In this document: positions 24,410-33,295 of the stretch, in pieces
Layout of the letters: each line of letters opens with the position of its first letter
Position numbering within the stretch: the first letter of the stretch is position 1
Assembly: GCA_028532985.1 (NCBI GenBank)
Contig: JANCIK010000005.1
Location: forward strand, 2,300,501 to 2,364,500
From: Stropharia rugosoannulata
Lineage: Eukaryota > Basidiomycota > Agaricomycetes > Agaricales > Strophariaceae
Direction: 5' to 3'
Length of the DNA stretch: 64,000 nt
The notes under the pieces: generated by a model
Databases searched by the model: none
What the model was told of the DNA's origin: nothing
The model's input: only the letters and a program-made list of their open reading frames with translations
Translations under genes and position numbers: made by a program

Positions 24410-27400
24410 ATGTATCCAGCAATTCAAAGAAATGCTGCACAAGTTAAAGCAGCTCGAATCGTGCCTAGACCTGTTATTATCACCATTACATTAAATCAAC
24501 AACCTGTACGCGCACTACTTGATTCCGGTTCTCTGGGAGACTTTGTGTCTTCTACAACAGCAGATCAATTACACCTCAAAAAGCTAGAGCTCGAAAAGCC
24601 GCTAACTGTGCAATTAGCAGTTCAAGGCTCTCGCTCTAAAATTAATTATCGAACCACAGCACACCTTGAATATGAATCCATCTCAGAAGAACGCACTTTC
24701 GATGTGATTAACATATCACAATATGATGTTATTTTAGGAACGCCGTGGCTATATCAACATAACATTAGCCTTACTATGAACCCTATTTCCGTAACTATTG
24801 GAAGCACACATGCTGCACCTATGACTGGAGAAGCAACAGCAGGTATAGCTGCACGCGCCCTAATGGTACCTCAAGATGATATCACACGTGCACGTGCAGA
24901 ACTCATGAATTATGCAGAACCATTGTGCAAAACTGCCCTACAAACGGGGTTACCACCCTTACGCGACATCAACCATACGATCCCACTAATTGACGAACAT
25001 CGCATTTACAAATGGCGACCGTCTCGATGTCCTGACGCATTCCGTAAAGAATGGACAGAAAAACGGAACACGTACCTCAAGACAGGCCGCTGGCGCATTA
25101 CTAATTCACGCAACACAGTGCCAATGATGATGATACCCAAGCCACGAGGCAAGGGAGAACCGCCCGCACTACGCACTGTGGTTGACTTGCGTGAGCGTAA
25201 TAATAACACCCATAAAATGACGTCACCTTTACCCGACCCAGAAGGAATATTACGACGAGCGGCTGCCCATCCTTTTCGGTCATCTATGGATGGTAAAGAT
25301 GCTTACGAACAAATACGTATTCAGCCAGAACATGTTGATCGTACAGCCGTCACTACACCAGATGGAAATATAGAAAGTTTAGTCATACAAATTGGAGACT
25401 GTAATGCTCCAGCAACATACCAATCTCTCATGAACCACATATTCTCTCCGTACATTGGCCGATTCATGGACATATATTTGGACGACATAATCATTTACTC
25501 TAATACGTTGCAAGAACACATTGAACACGTGAAGCTAATAATAGATGTTCTAACAAAAGAACAGCTTTACCTGAGTCAGAGCAAGCTCCACTTCTTGGAG
25601 CCGGTACTCAAAATACTCGGACGTATTGTGGATGATAATGGCATCCAAATGGATCCTAATAAAGTTGATTCAGTAATAAATTGGAAGACACCAACCAATC
25701 GCGACCTATTGCGAGGATTTCTTGGTTCCGTGGGATACCTTGCAGATGATATCCCTACTGTACGCATACCCATGGGATTACTAAGTACTCTCACTGGGGA
25801 CACAGTTTCCTTTCGATGGGAACCAACACATCAACGTGCATTTGACGAAATCAAGCGTCTTACGCAACAAGCACGGGAACATCGACGTGTGCCACTGCAA
25901 TATGGATCCGACGCACCGCCTATCTGGATGATTACCGATGGGTGTGCAACTGGAGTCTCTGGCGTCATCAGCCAGGGACCTGAATGGAAAACTGCGAAGG
26001 TAGCGGCTTTCTACTCAGCAAAATTATCTGCTGCCCAGCAGAATTACCCAGTGCACGAAATTGAAATGTTGGCAGGCATTGAAACAATGTTACGTCATAG
26101 AGACATTTTACAAGGCGCAAAATTTAAGTGGGTAACAGATCACAAAGGACTGATTCACTTACTGCGTCAACAGAATCTGTCTGGACGGCAAGCACGCTGG
26201 TGCGAAAAAATTGGAATATTTGACTTCGACATCCTCTACATACCTGGTTCAGAGAATGTCGTGGCGGATGCCCTGTCGCGCATGTATTCTAATGACACGC
26301 ATACAACTTCTCGGGCCGATATTGAATACGCCACAATGGCGGATCGCCCTGATTCACCTGACCTGACACAAGCAGTATATGCCATAACTGCGCGTCAAGG
26401 TAAAGAATCTGCACTCCCACGCAAGCCGAGGAAGCAACCTGTACCTGCTGACACTGGACGCCCTGAGACAAGCCGTGAATTTGCAGCACGCATGCAATCT
26501 CGTTTCGTTCTCAAGGGACCTCGAGAACGAAAGGAGGGTGGGAGTGGTAGCAGTAAAAATACAACAAATAATGTGCAACTAGAAAAGAGAGTAGAGCAAT
26601 CAGTAAACAAAGAAAGAGACGAAGAATCAGACTCAGTAACTCCCCAAGTTAACGAATCGTTTGTGGAGCCTGAGACTTACCAAAAGATGTTAATAAAGGT
26701 ATTATCCCAAGCGGAGGGCGGGATAAATCTTGAAAAAGAAATTAAAAACCGTTACTCGGAGGACTCTTTCTTTCAGAAGATTCTAGAGTCGCCAAGACAC
26801 TTCAAAAACTTCCAGCTAGAACACGAGTTAATATATTTGAAGGAGAAAGGAGAAAGGGTTTTATGCATACCAAAAATTATTGTGCAGGGACGAAATCTGA
26901 GAGAGATAATTATTTCAGAAGCTCATTCTCTCCTAGCACATCTGGGTGCGGTAAAAACTTTAATCTATTTGCGAGCTCAAGTATGGTGGAAAGAAATGGC
27001 CTCTGATGTAACAGCGTTTTGTATGACATGTACAACATGCAAACGAAGCAAACCCAGCAATCAGCGACCCTATGGATTATTAAATCCTTTGAAAATTCCA
27101 TCTCGACCCTGGGAGTCAATAGGAGTGGATTTCGTGGGGCCGCTGCCAGAATCATCCAACAGAGATGGCACTTTCAACCAAATAGCTGTAATAATTGATT
27201 TATTCAGCGCCATGATCCACTTAGTCCCAAGCAAAATCACGTACACGGCCGCTGATATGGCAGAACTCATGTTCGAGCATGTGTACAAATTACACGGGCT
27301 CCCAAAACACATTATTAGTGACCGAGATGTACTGTTTACAAGTACATTTTGGACTACTTTACATAATCTAATGGGAACCAAGCTCAATCTTTCGAGTGCC

Positions 27401-28273
27401 TATCACCCAGAAAGCGATGGGTCAACTGAGCGAGCCAACAGGACGATTACACAAATGCTGCGTCAGTGTGTGAATGACAAACAAACCAATTGGGTAGCGA
27501 AGTTACCTAGTTTGGAATTCGCACTTAACTCGGCTAGATCATCAAGCACTGGCTATGCACCATTCTTCCTGAGCACGGGATACATGCCACAACCTATGAT
27601 TTGGACATCTGCTCCAAGGACTGAGTTCCCGAGTATACGAAACTTTGCACTTCAAAGGAAAGTGGCTATCATGGCTGCTCATGATGCCATTCTCGCAGCT
27701 CGGGTCAAGCAAACCAAGGACGCAAACAAACATCGAAGAATGGTCCCATTTAAACAAGGAGACCTTGTGTATATCTCAACAAAAAACATTTCTTTTCCAA
27801 CAGGACTAGCACGAAAACTAATCCCCAAGTACATTGGACCCTATGAAATCATACAGGACTTCGGTAATTACTCATATAAAATTAAATTACCACAACACTT
27901 GAGTAGACGTGGAGTTCACAATGTGTTCCATGCTTCATTACTGCGAATACACGTCCCAAATGATGATAGGCTCTTCCCTGGACGAACAGTGGAGCAACTG
28001 GGGCATGGAGACGAAGCAGAGCCTGAATGGGCTGTAGAAAAAATTATTGGGCATGCAGGTAAAGGATATGACTCCTACTTCCAGATTCAATGGAAGGCAG
28101 GAGACGTCACTTGGCTACCATACGCAAAGATTCAACATCTTAATGCCTTAATGGAGTACTTACAACTCCTTAGTGTCGAAAACATCGCACAATTACCACT
28201 TGGCACCGCTGCTATGCCACGACACGATCCACAAATTGAACTAGGCAATATCAATGCGTCAGTCAACCTATAA
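24410..28273 (+). CDS. Retrotransposon ORF2: Pol polyprotein with chromodomain
   Basis: There are 1,287 codons from the ATG at 24410. An aspartic protease comes first (ALLDSGSLGDFVSS, about residues 35-50). Reverse transcriptase follows, with DLRERNNNTHKM, DAYEQIRI, the variant GDCNAPATYQSLM in place of the common FGLTNAPATF, and the active site YLDDIIIYS near residue 356. RNase H begins near residue 505 (TDGCATGVSGVISQ). Integrase has its HHCC zinc domain near 835-865 (HLGAVKTLIYL, CMTCTTC), then catalytic Asp in VDFVGPLP (about 907), Asp in SDRDVLFTS (about 970) and Glu in AYHPESDGSTERA (about 1006). A GPY/F module (LIPKYIGPYEII) and a chromodomain at about 1204-1260 (EWAVEKIIGHAGKGYDSYF, then WKAGDVTWLPYAKI) end the protein. 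All catalytic residues seem intact. Confidence 0.95.
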   Translation: MYPAIQRNAAQVKAARIVPRPVIITITLNQQPVRALLDSGSLGDFVSSTTADQLHLKKLELEKPLTVQLAVQGSRSKINYRTTAHLEYESISEERTFDVINISQYDVILGTPWLYQHNISLTMNPISVTIGSTHAAPMTGEATAGIAARALMVPQDDITRARAELMNYAEPLCKTALQTGLPPLRDINHTIPLIDEHRIYKWRPSRCPDAFRKEWTEKRNTYLKTGRWRITNSRNTVPMMMIPKPRGKGEPPALRTVVDLRERNNNTHKMTSPLPDPEGILRRAAAHPFRSSMDGKDAYEQIRIQPEHVDRTAVTTPDGNIESLVIQIGDCNAPATYQSLMNHIFSPYIGRFMDIYLDDIIIYSNTLQEHIEHVKLIIDVLTKEQLYLSQSKLHFLEPVLKILGRIVDDNGIQMDPNKVDSVINWKTPTNRDLLRGFLGSVGYLADDIPTVRIPMGLLSTLTGDTVSFRWEPTHQRAFDEIKRLTQQAREHRRVPLQYGSDAPPIWMITDGCATGVSGVISQGPEWKTAKVAAFYSAKLSAAQQNYPVHEIEMLAGIETMLRHRDILQGAKFKWVTDHKGLIHLLRQQNLSGRQARWCEKIGIFDFDILYIPGSENVVADALSRMYSNDTHTTSRADIEYATMADRPDSPDLTQAVYAITARQGKESALPRKPRKQPVPADTGRPETSREFAARMQSRFVLKGPRERKEGGSGSSKNTTNNVQLEKRVEQSVNKERDEESDSVTPQVNESFVEPETYQKMLIKVLSQAEGGINLEKEIKNRYSEDSFFQKILESPRHFKNFQLEHELIYLKEKGERVLCIPKIIVQGRNLREIIISEAHSLLAHLGAVKTLIYLRAQVWWKEMASDVTAFCMTCTTCKRSKPSNQRPYGLLNPLKIPSRPWESIGVDFVGPLPESSNRDGTFNQIAVIIDLFSAMIHLVPSKITYTAADMAELMFEHVYKLHGLPKHIISDRDVLFTSTFWTTLHNLMGTKLNLSSAYHPESDGSTERANRTITQMLRQCVNDKQTNWVAKLPSLEFALNSARSSSTGYAPFFLSTGYMPQPMIWTSAPRTEFPSIRNFALQRKVAIMAAHDAILAARVKQTKDANKHRRMVPFKQGDLVYISTKNISFPTGLARKLIPKYIGPYEIIQDFGNYSYKIKLPQHLSRRGVHNVFHASLLRIHVPNDDRLFPGRTVEQLGHGDEAEPEWAVEKIIGHAGKGYDSYFQIQWKAGDVTWLPYAKIQHLNALMEYLQLLSVENIAQLPLGTAAMPRHDPQIELGNINASVNL

Positions 28274-28338
28274 AACATGTCACCAGTTAACCAAATTATC
28301 TACTGCGATCCAAAACCCAAAACACAGACGACATCTCA

Positions 28339-29115
28339 ATGAATGCACCCCATAATCCTCTTACGCCTCCAAACACCCCGTCGCTTCAAACTTCCATGGA
28401 CATCGATCATGTTACTCGTCCTCATTGCTCTACGCCTCATCCGTCAACCGGTGCCACTCCCGAAGGATTAAACGCTGAGCAAAATCCTTTCTTTACTCAA
28501 CCGACGCTCTATTCGACCTCTACAACAGTCGATCTCCCAGAAATGGCATTTATCCAGCCCGAAAATTCGTTGGACCCCGAGTCTATGGCCGTCATACGAG
28601 CTAACATCGATGGTATTCCACCGCCCAACTTGCAGGTCACCTTGTTGGACACTCATCCTTACCTCTCTCGATCATCACTTGTCTCCATCGATCTTAAGGA
28701 TCCTGCTAGCGAGGGACGACTGTCTGTGCACGTCGGACAGATTGCTCTTTTCATTGCAGCCGACGCTACTATCCGTCGAGGCATCAAGGACACAGATACC
28801 ATTCCGGTCGGTTATGTAACCTTCGCAGCCTTCTTTAATGCAGCGGCCCATTACCAACGGCAAGGCGTTATATTTGCTCTCGTGGACTACTCTACCGGAC
28901 AGGTCTTGGCTAATGGACTCTCACCTCGACTCAATCAATTCGGCATCCCTTCTTACCTCATCTATCCGAGCCCGCATCCGAGCACCTTACTCACGGAGCA
29001 AGGAAGTTCCGCAGGACCAATTCGCGCACCACCTCGCAAGAAGGCTCGGTACGACCCTCGTGTAGGACATACACGACGCCTTGTGATCGAAGCCCGCGCT
29101 GATCACTCCACCTAA
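28339..29115 (+). CDS. Retrotransposon ORF3: uncharacterised 258-residue protein
   Basis: This open frame lies between the end of Pol and the 3' LTR, starting 65 bases after the Pol stop, in the third reading frame. Residues 1-75 are Pro/Thr/Ser-rich and probably disordered. Residues about 80-205 have the mixed hydrophobic pattern of a folded globular domain (for example VSIDLKDPASEGRLSVHVGQ and TIPVGYVTFAAFFNAAAHYQ). The C-terminus is basic with PPRKKARYDPR, a possible nuclear localisation signal. I see no signal peptide, transmembrane helix or furin-like site, so it is not envelope-like. I recognise no family. Codon use is like ORF1 and ORF2 by eye. It could be a capture from the host or a genuine accessory gene. 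Confidence 0.75.
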   Translation: MNAPHNPLTPPNTPSLQTSMDIDHVTRPHCSTPHPSTGATPEGLNAEQNPFFTQPTLYSTSTTVDLPEMAFIQPENSLDPESMAVIRANIDGIPPPNLQVTLLDTHPYLSRSSLVSIDLKDPASEGRLSVHVGQIALFIAADATIRRGIKDTDTIPVGYVTFAAFFNAAAHYQRQGVIFALVDYSTGQVLANGLSPRLNQFGIPSYLIYPSPHPSTLLTEQGSSAGPIRAPPRKKARYDPRVGHTRRLVIEARADHST

Positions 29116-29141
29116 TCCATGTGGCGTTTCTTCGACACGCC

Positions 29142-29152
29142 AGGAGGGCGTA
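29142..29152 (+). promoter_or_regulatory. Probable polypurine tract
   Basis: The purine-rich stretch AGGAGGG lies immediately before the 3' LTR, with three intervening bases that include pyrimidines. This is the normal site for plus-strand priming. It is short, so the call is tentative. Confidence 0.45.
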
Positions 29153-29599
29153 TGTAGCATCTGGCATAGCCACACCCACGGCCCGAGTCATTTCCGCGCC
29201 GAGACAGACGGCACCGTTCCTCCAGGCAATGTAAGTCGTGTTCGCTCGAGTTATTCTACGTAGCATATTGCATTACCCATATTCCACAGTCATTTACTTA
29301 CATTTCTCCACGTCTCCTGACTCCTCTTGCCTATGTGTACTTATGTGCTGTTCCTCTCATATGCTTCCATGTTATGTGTCCTCTACGTAGTACAACGTGT
29401 CCCCGAAGTAGTAAGTTAGTATAAATAGTTTGTAGTTAGCGTAGTAGTCAATCAGAATACACTTTACACCCGTTCTCTCCTGTGTGAACAACACAACTCC
29501 CTCGACACTACAACTTCACACGCAACCACACACTCATCAATACCGTGTGCCGACACACTTCTGAAGTCCGCTAGCTCCTTACAGAAGCCCGTCGTCACA
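29153..29599 (+). repeat. 3' long terminal repeat
   Basis: Copy of the 5' LTR with a fixed offset of 9,278 bases and no differences seen. Its TATA box lies at 29420-29427 and could drive read-through transcription into the downstream DUF6534-like gene about 0.7 kb away. Confidence 0.95.
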
Positions 29600-29604
29600 G
29601 CATC
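29600..29604. repeat. Target-site duplication, right copy (GCATC)
   Basis: Exact match to 19870-19874. Together they define the empty site, in the intergenic DNA just downstream of the prolyl iminopeptidase gene. Confidence 0.9.
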
Positions 29605-30308
29605 TCGGCGACTGTGGGATGCTCCAACTTTTATTCTTGTGTCCTTCCATATACAAGCTGAGCTTATTCTGGGCTACTCAAGCGGCCCGAGATGTCAATC
29701 ATCTCTGCAGGTCCCAAGTTTCCCAAGCTACTAACTGCTTGACCAATGACAGTTCGCACGATTATGAGTCTAATCTGTCGCGGGCGTCTGATGTGCAACT
29801 GATACCACGCACTTACTCATTGCATCTGCCCTTGGATGCTTCCCTTGAACATTATGATTATCAGTAGAACCTGATATCAGTGTTTGCTACCAACGACGAT
29901 CAGATAGAAGATTAAACTGCTCGACACAGCCCTCGAACTGAAATTCGAGATGGACTTGAAGAATTGAATACATGAGTATGTAGATCATTCTGTTAGAGAT
30001 TACGTTTTCGACATCATATCATCGCTATGCTACTGGCCTCGACTCGACTCCAGCAACCAGTGCGCCATCGTCGCCAATGCTACGGTATGTCTTCGCATTT
30101 AAGAACAACGGAATATATAAAAACGTTCGTATAACGATCCCATGCTACTAGATTTGATTCTTTCCTTCCTTTTCTACTACCTCCATTCCCTTCCTTTCTA
30201 AGGTTTGACTTCCGGATACAACTTGGCTCTTGCTATCGCTCTTTATACAATAAATTTTAACATTTACATATCTGACATCATAATAATTGACCTCTCCGAC
30301 ACACAAGC
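29605..30308. other. Intergenic, no gene recognised
   Basis: Flank to the right of the retrotransposon, about 700 bases. It contains an 82-codon frame (29619-29867) that starts next to the insertion but resembles nothing I know. The promoter of the DUF6534-like gene must be here. Confidence 0.45.
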
Positions 30309-31686
30309 ATGATGGAATGTACCCCTCAAGTTGATGATACAAGTGAAGCCTTGCATCAAGTGCTTGTTACAAAGTACGTGCTGCCTTTAGTCCATCTCAC
30401 CTGAAATTGACTTCACATCTGCTTCCCATTGAAGTGCTCAGCGAATTGTAGGCCCTTGTCGGTTAATGGATAAGCTGCCTGTATTAATTAATATTCTAAC
30501 TATACAGCTACTTGGCCTCTTTCTGAACTGGTTGTTATTTGGCGTTCTCGTTGTACAAATATGTAGGCCATTTTTGTAGTTTCTGTGGCATCAAACCTCG
30601 ATATAACGAAGTGTTCCAAAGACGTTTACTTTGCATCTGCTTCTAAAGACCGCTGGTTCATAAGAACGATGGTGTATGCCATCCTGTTCTTTGACATCGC
30701 GCAAACAGCCCTCGTGACATCAGAAGCGGCTCACGCTTTTATCGTTGGAAGCACGGAAGTTATAAGCAGAGTCGGCTATGCGTGGTTTACGGTGCCTGCC
30801 TTAGGTGGTTGGAGTAAGCCCTTGTTTTTTTTTTACAGTGACAGTTGGACACATATATCGAGCTCTAACAAAATCCTGCCAGTTGCTTTTATGGTGCAAA
30901 GTGTTTATGCGTATCGCCTTCTTGTTCTGTCCAGATCGAAGGTAGTCTACACAGCTATTATGTTGGTGAGTTGTATTTTCACTATAAATCTGATGAATGT
31001 ATTCTAAGAAGACACCAAGCTATCTTTCACTCAGCTTGGCGGAGCTTGGGCTTTAGCCTACAAGGCAAAAGTTGCTAAAGAGATAACTGAAATACTAGGC
31101 ACAGAATCCTCTCTCATTGCTGGAACGGTGAGAATCTCAGTCGCACCGCTTATTGTAGAAAGGCAACTAAAGCTTCTCAGGTATGGGAGGCGGGTTGTGC
31201 TTTCTGCGATATTATTATTGCAGTAGCAATGACACTTTATGTGCGTAAAATATTTCTCTGACCCGACACATAACTAAATGCATGCAGTTGAATACCTTAA
31301 ACGAAGAAAGTGATGTCCAAAAAACTCGCAACCTTCTGAGAAGGATTGTCCGATTAAGCATAGGAACCGGGGTTGTGACAAGTAAGTATTGCCATGATCC
31401 ATTTCTTCTGATCATTGCTAATATTTACAAAATCGGATCTCAACTGATAGCTACACTTTCTCTTGCTACTGTTGGAATAGCCTACAGCCCTTCAAACCAA
31501 TCCCTATGGATAACATGTGTTATGATTATGGGCAAGGTATACACGAACTCCATCATGGTTGCCTTAAACAGCCGCTTGAGAGCCATACCTAATTCATCAT
31601 ATCCATTGTGGGATGAACCAAAAGATCATCAGCCTAGGACATTGGTATTCGCTGAAATTTGCGTATGTACGTGTGAGGACGTATAA
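30309..31686 (+). CDS. DUF6534-like seven-helix membrane protein, copy 1
   Basis: Exon 1 starts MMECTPQVDDTSEALHQVL. Later exons give LGLFLNWLLFGVLVVQI, then DRWFIRTMVYAILFFDIAQT, GSTEVISRVGYAWFTVPAL, VAFMVQSVYAYRLLVLSRS and KVVYTAIML. These are followed by the family hallmarks LLRRIVRLSIGTGVVT, ATLSLATVGIAY and MGKVYTNSIMVALNSR. This order matches the Agaricomycete DUF6534 family of predicted 7-TM proteins. The function is unknown; GPCR-like sensing is often suggested but unproven. The C-terminal tail after the last helix is short and hydrophilic. Exons were chosen where motif blocks join without frame breaks. It is probably functional. Confidence 0.75.
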
Positions 31687-32056
31687 GGGGAACCTTCACT
31701 TTTAATCAGTTGTAGACAATACTACAAGTCAAGTGCCAAACATTCATGCACCACTCTTTATAGCAGTACAAGTACACTACAAGCTTTCCAATAACCATAC
31801 TGTATACCAATCATTCCTTGTAGCACATTTTACTTTTGTAGCTACTAATATCTAGTCACCAAGAAGTTGTTCCAACGTAATACCCGTACCTGGCAAAAAA
31901 AATCTGCTTCACCAATATTAGCCAATACTGTCCTTCTCAGCATGCAGAGCTACAGTATAATCAGGGTGGTTATCAGAGCTAGCCATAATACATCCTCAAA
32001 TTAACCAAGTTGAGATGGTTGGCAACCTGCTAGCGACCTGGGCCTGCTATATCATT
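31687..32056. other. Intergenic, no gene recognised
   Basis: About 370 bases between DUF6534-like copy 1 and the inverted-repeat element. AT-rich, with nothing conserved that I can see. Confidence 0.45.
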
Positions 32057-32089
32057 AGTCCATCTCAATTGCAGTTTTATTTTATTTTT
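32057..32089 (+). repeat. Left terminal inverted repeat of the MITE-like element
   Basis: Thirty-three bases, exact reverse complement of 32692-32724; the inner part is T-rich. Confidence 0.85.
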
Positions 32090-32691
32090 CCCGTAGCAAC
32101 AACCTAGCAACATGCAATTTATGAATATTGGCCGATTTATGAGTCAGCAAGCCGCCATCACTGAGTTTCAAAAGCGGCATCTGTGCCGCAACGCGTCTTG
32201 AACGCGCCTGTGCGTGATGCGCACCTCTGAGCCCCTAAGTATAGTTCACTCCCTCAACCTTTGTCTGATCCAGCACAGAGGCGACCTTTTCGATGCACCC
32301 AGACGGCAAATACTCTGCCTAGAACATGCGAGCTTACTCCCATGGCTTGTCCGACGGCTCTCACACACGGCCATTTAGTTTTGTGAGCCTGTTTATCTTC
32401 CAATGCTAGCCGCAGAAACATAAGTGCAACAACACTTTCTTCATCATCATCAGCATTGGCAAGCATAACAATACCAATGGACTCCAGCTGGGTGAGCTTG
32501 TTCTCTTCCTTTTTCACCTGCTGGGTTTGTCGAGCCATTGAGAAAACAGACGACGAGATAAGAGCGTGAGCGCTGAGTTAACGCGCGCTGGACGCGCGTC
32601 GCTTACGAAGATAGCTGGGTTTCAATGGACTTGTTGCCGCATCCCTCGGCCATCATAATTGGCATCAAAACACCATGCGGTCTCCTCTCAC

Positions 32692-32724
32692 AAAAATAAA
32701 ATAAAACTGCAATTGAGATGGACT
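32692..32724 (-). repeat. Right terminal inverted repeat of the MITE-like element
   Basis: Exact reverse complement of 32057-32089. Confidence 0.85.
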
Positions 32725-33295
32725 GTTAGCCCCCTGTGATCAATACTGTGGGAAACATTCCAATTTAGTTACTGAGATGCTCAATACGGCCAACAGTACT
32801 CATAGTAAGCTAGGCCACGGTTTGACTGCATCTGAACATATTACCATACAACACTTAGCAAAAAATCTGAAAGAATGATCAGAAGTGACCATGGCAGACT
32901 ATGGCGTTCGGGAGTGATCCATTAATGAAGATGATGTGATCAACAAAACGATGATAAATACATATCGGAATCGCCGTTGATGCTCCCGCGATAGATACCG
33001 GCTTGGTCGAGCAAAGGTTGCATCACCGCCATGATACTGATATTGAGCACAATAAATGATACAGTAAGTTCAACTATTATATCACCAAGGAGATGGTACC
33101 TAATCCCACCACTGGCAATGTAAATTTCACCTATAAGTAGTAGTACTATAAGCTTGGGCCGAAGCTCACTCTCATCATCGCTAGTTACTCATTTATTTAC
33201 TAAGACTCACACATCCCATCCGACTACCACAAACTAGAGATACCCTCTGGCTTCTGTACCCCTGCAGTAAAGTTTATTGCTGTACATCCAATAAA
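32725..33295. other. Intergenic, promoter side of DUF6534-like copy 2
   Basis: About 570 bases with no supported gene, between the MITE-like element and the copy 2 start codon. No clear TATA box near the start. Confidence 0.45.

Larger units (their letters stand above)
19875..29599 (+). mobile_element. Complete LTR retrotransposon, Ty3/Gypsy chromovirus
   Basis: The element is 9,725 bases long with two 447-base LTRs that appear identical on reading (19875-20321 and 29153-29599). Both begin TG and end CA. It is flanked by a perfect 5-base target duplication, GCATC (19870-19874 and 29600-29604). Internally it has ORF1 (Gag-like), ORF2 (protease, reverse transcriptase, RNase H, integrase, chromodomain) and an extra ORF3. 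Domain order with integrase after RNase H makes it Ty3/Gypsy, and the C-terminal chromodomain makes it a chromovirus. Identical LTRs and intact ORFs indicate very recent insertion and possible current activity. Confidence 0.97.
32057..32724. mobile_element. Non-autonomous inverted-repeat element (MITE-like), 668 bases
   Basis: The ends are perfect 33-base inverted repeats (32057-32089 and 32692-32724) that begin AGTCCATCTCAATTGC. Between them lies GC-richer DNA with a 94-codon reverse frame at 32254-32538 (MARQTQQVKKEENKL) but no transposase. No target duplication is evident right outside these ends, so the true termini may lie further out, or the flanks have changed. Superfamily unknown. Confidence 0.7.

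Noticed and set aside
28339..29115. ORF3 as an envelope-like gene
   Set aside because: It has no signal peptide, no transmembrane helix and no cleavage-like site, and it ends in a basic tail.
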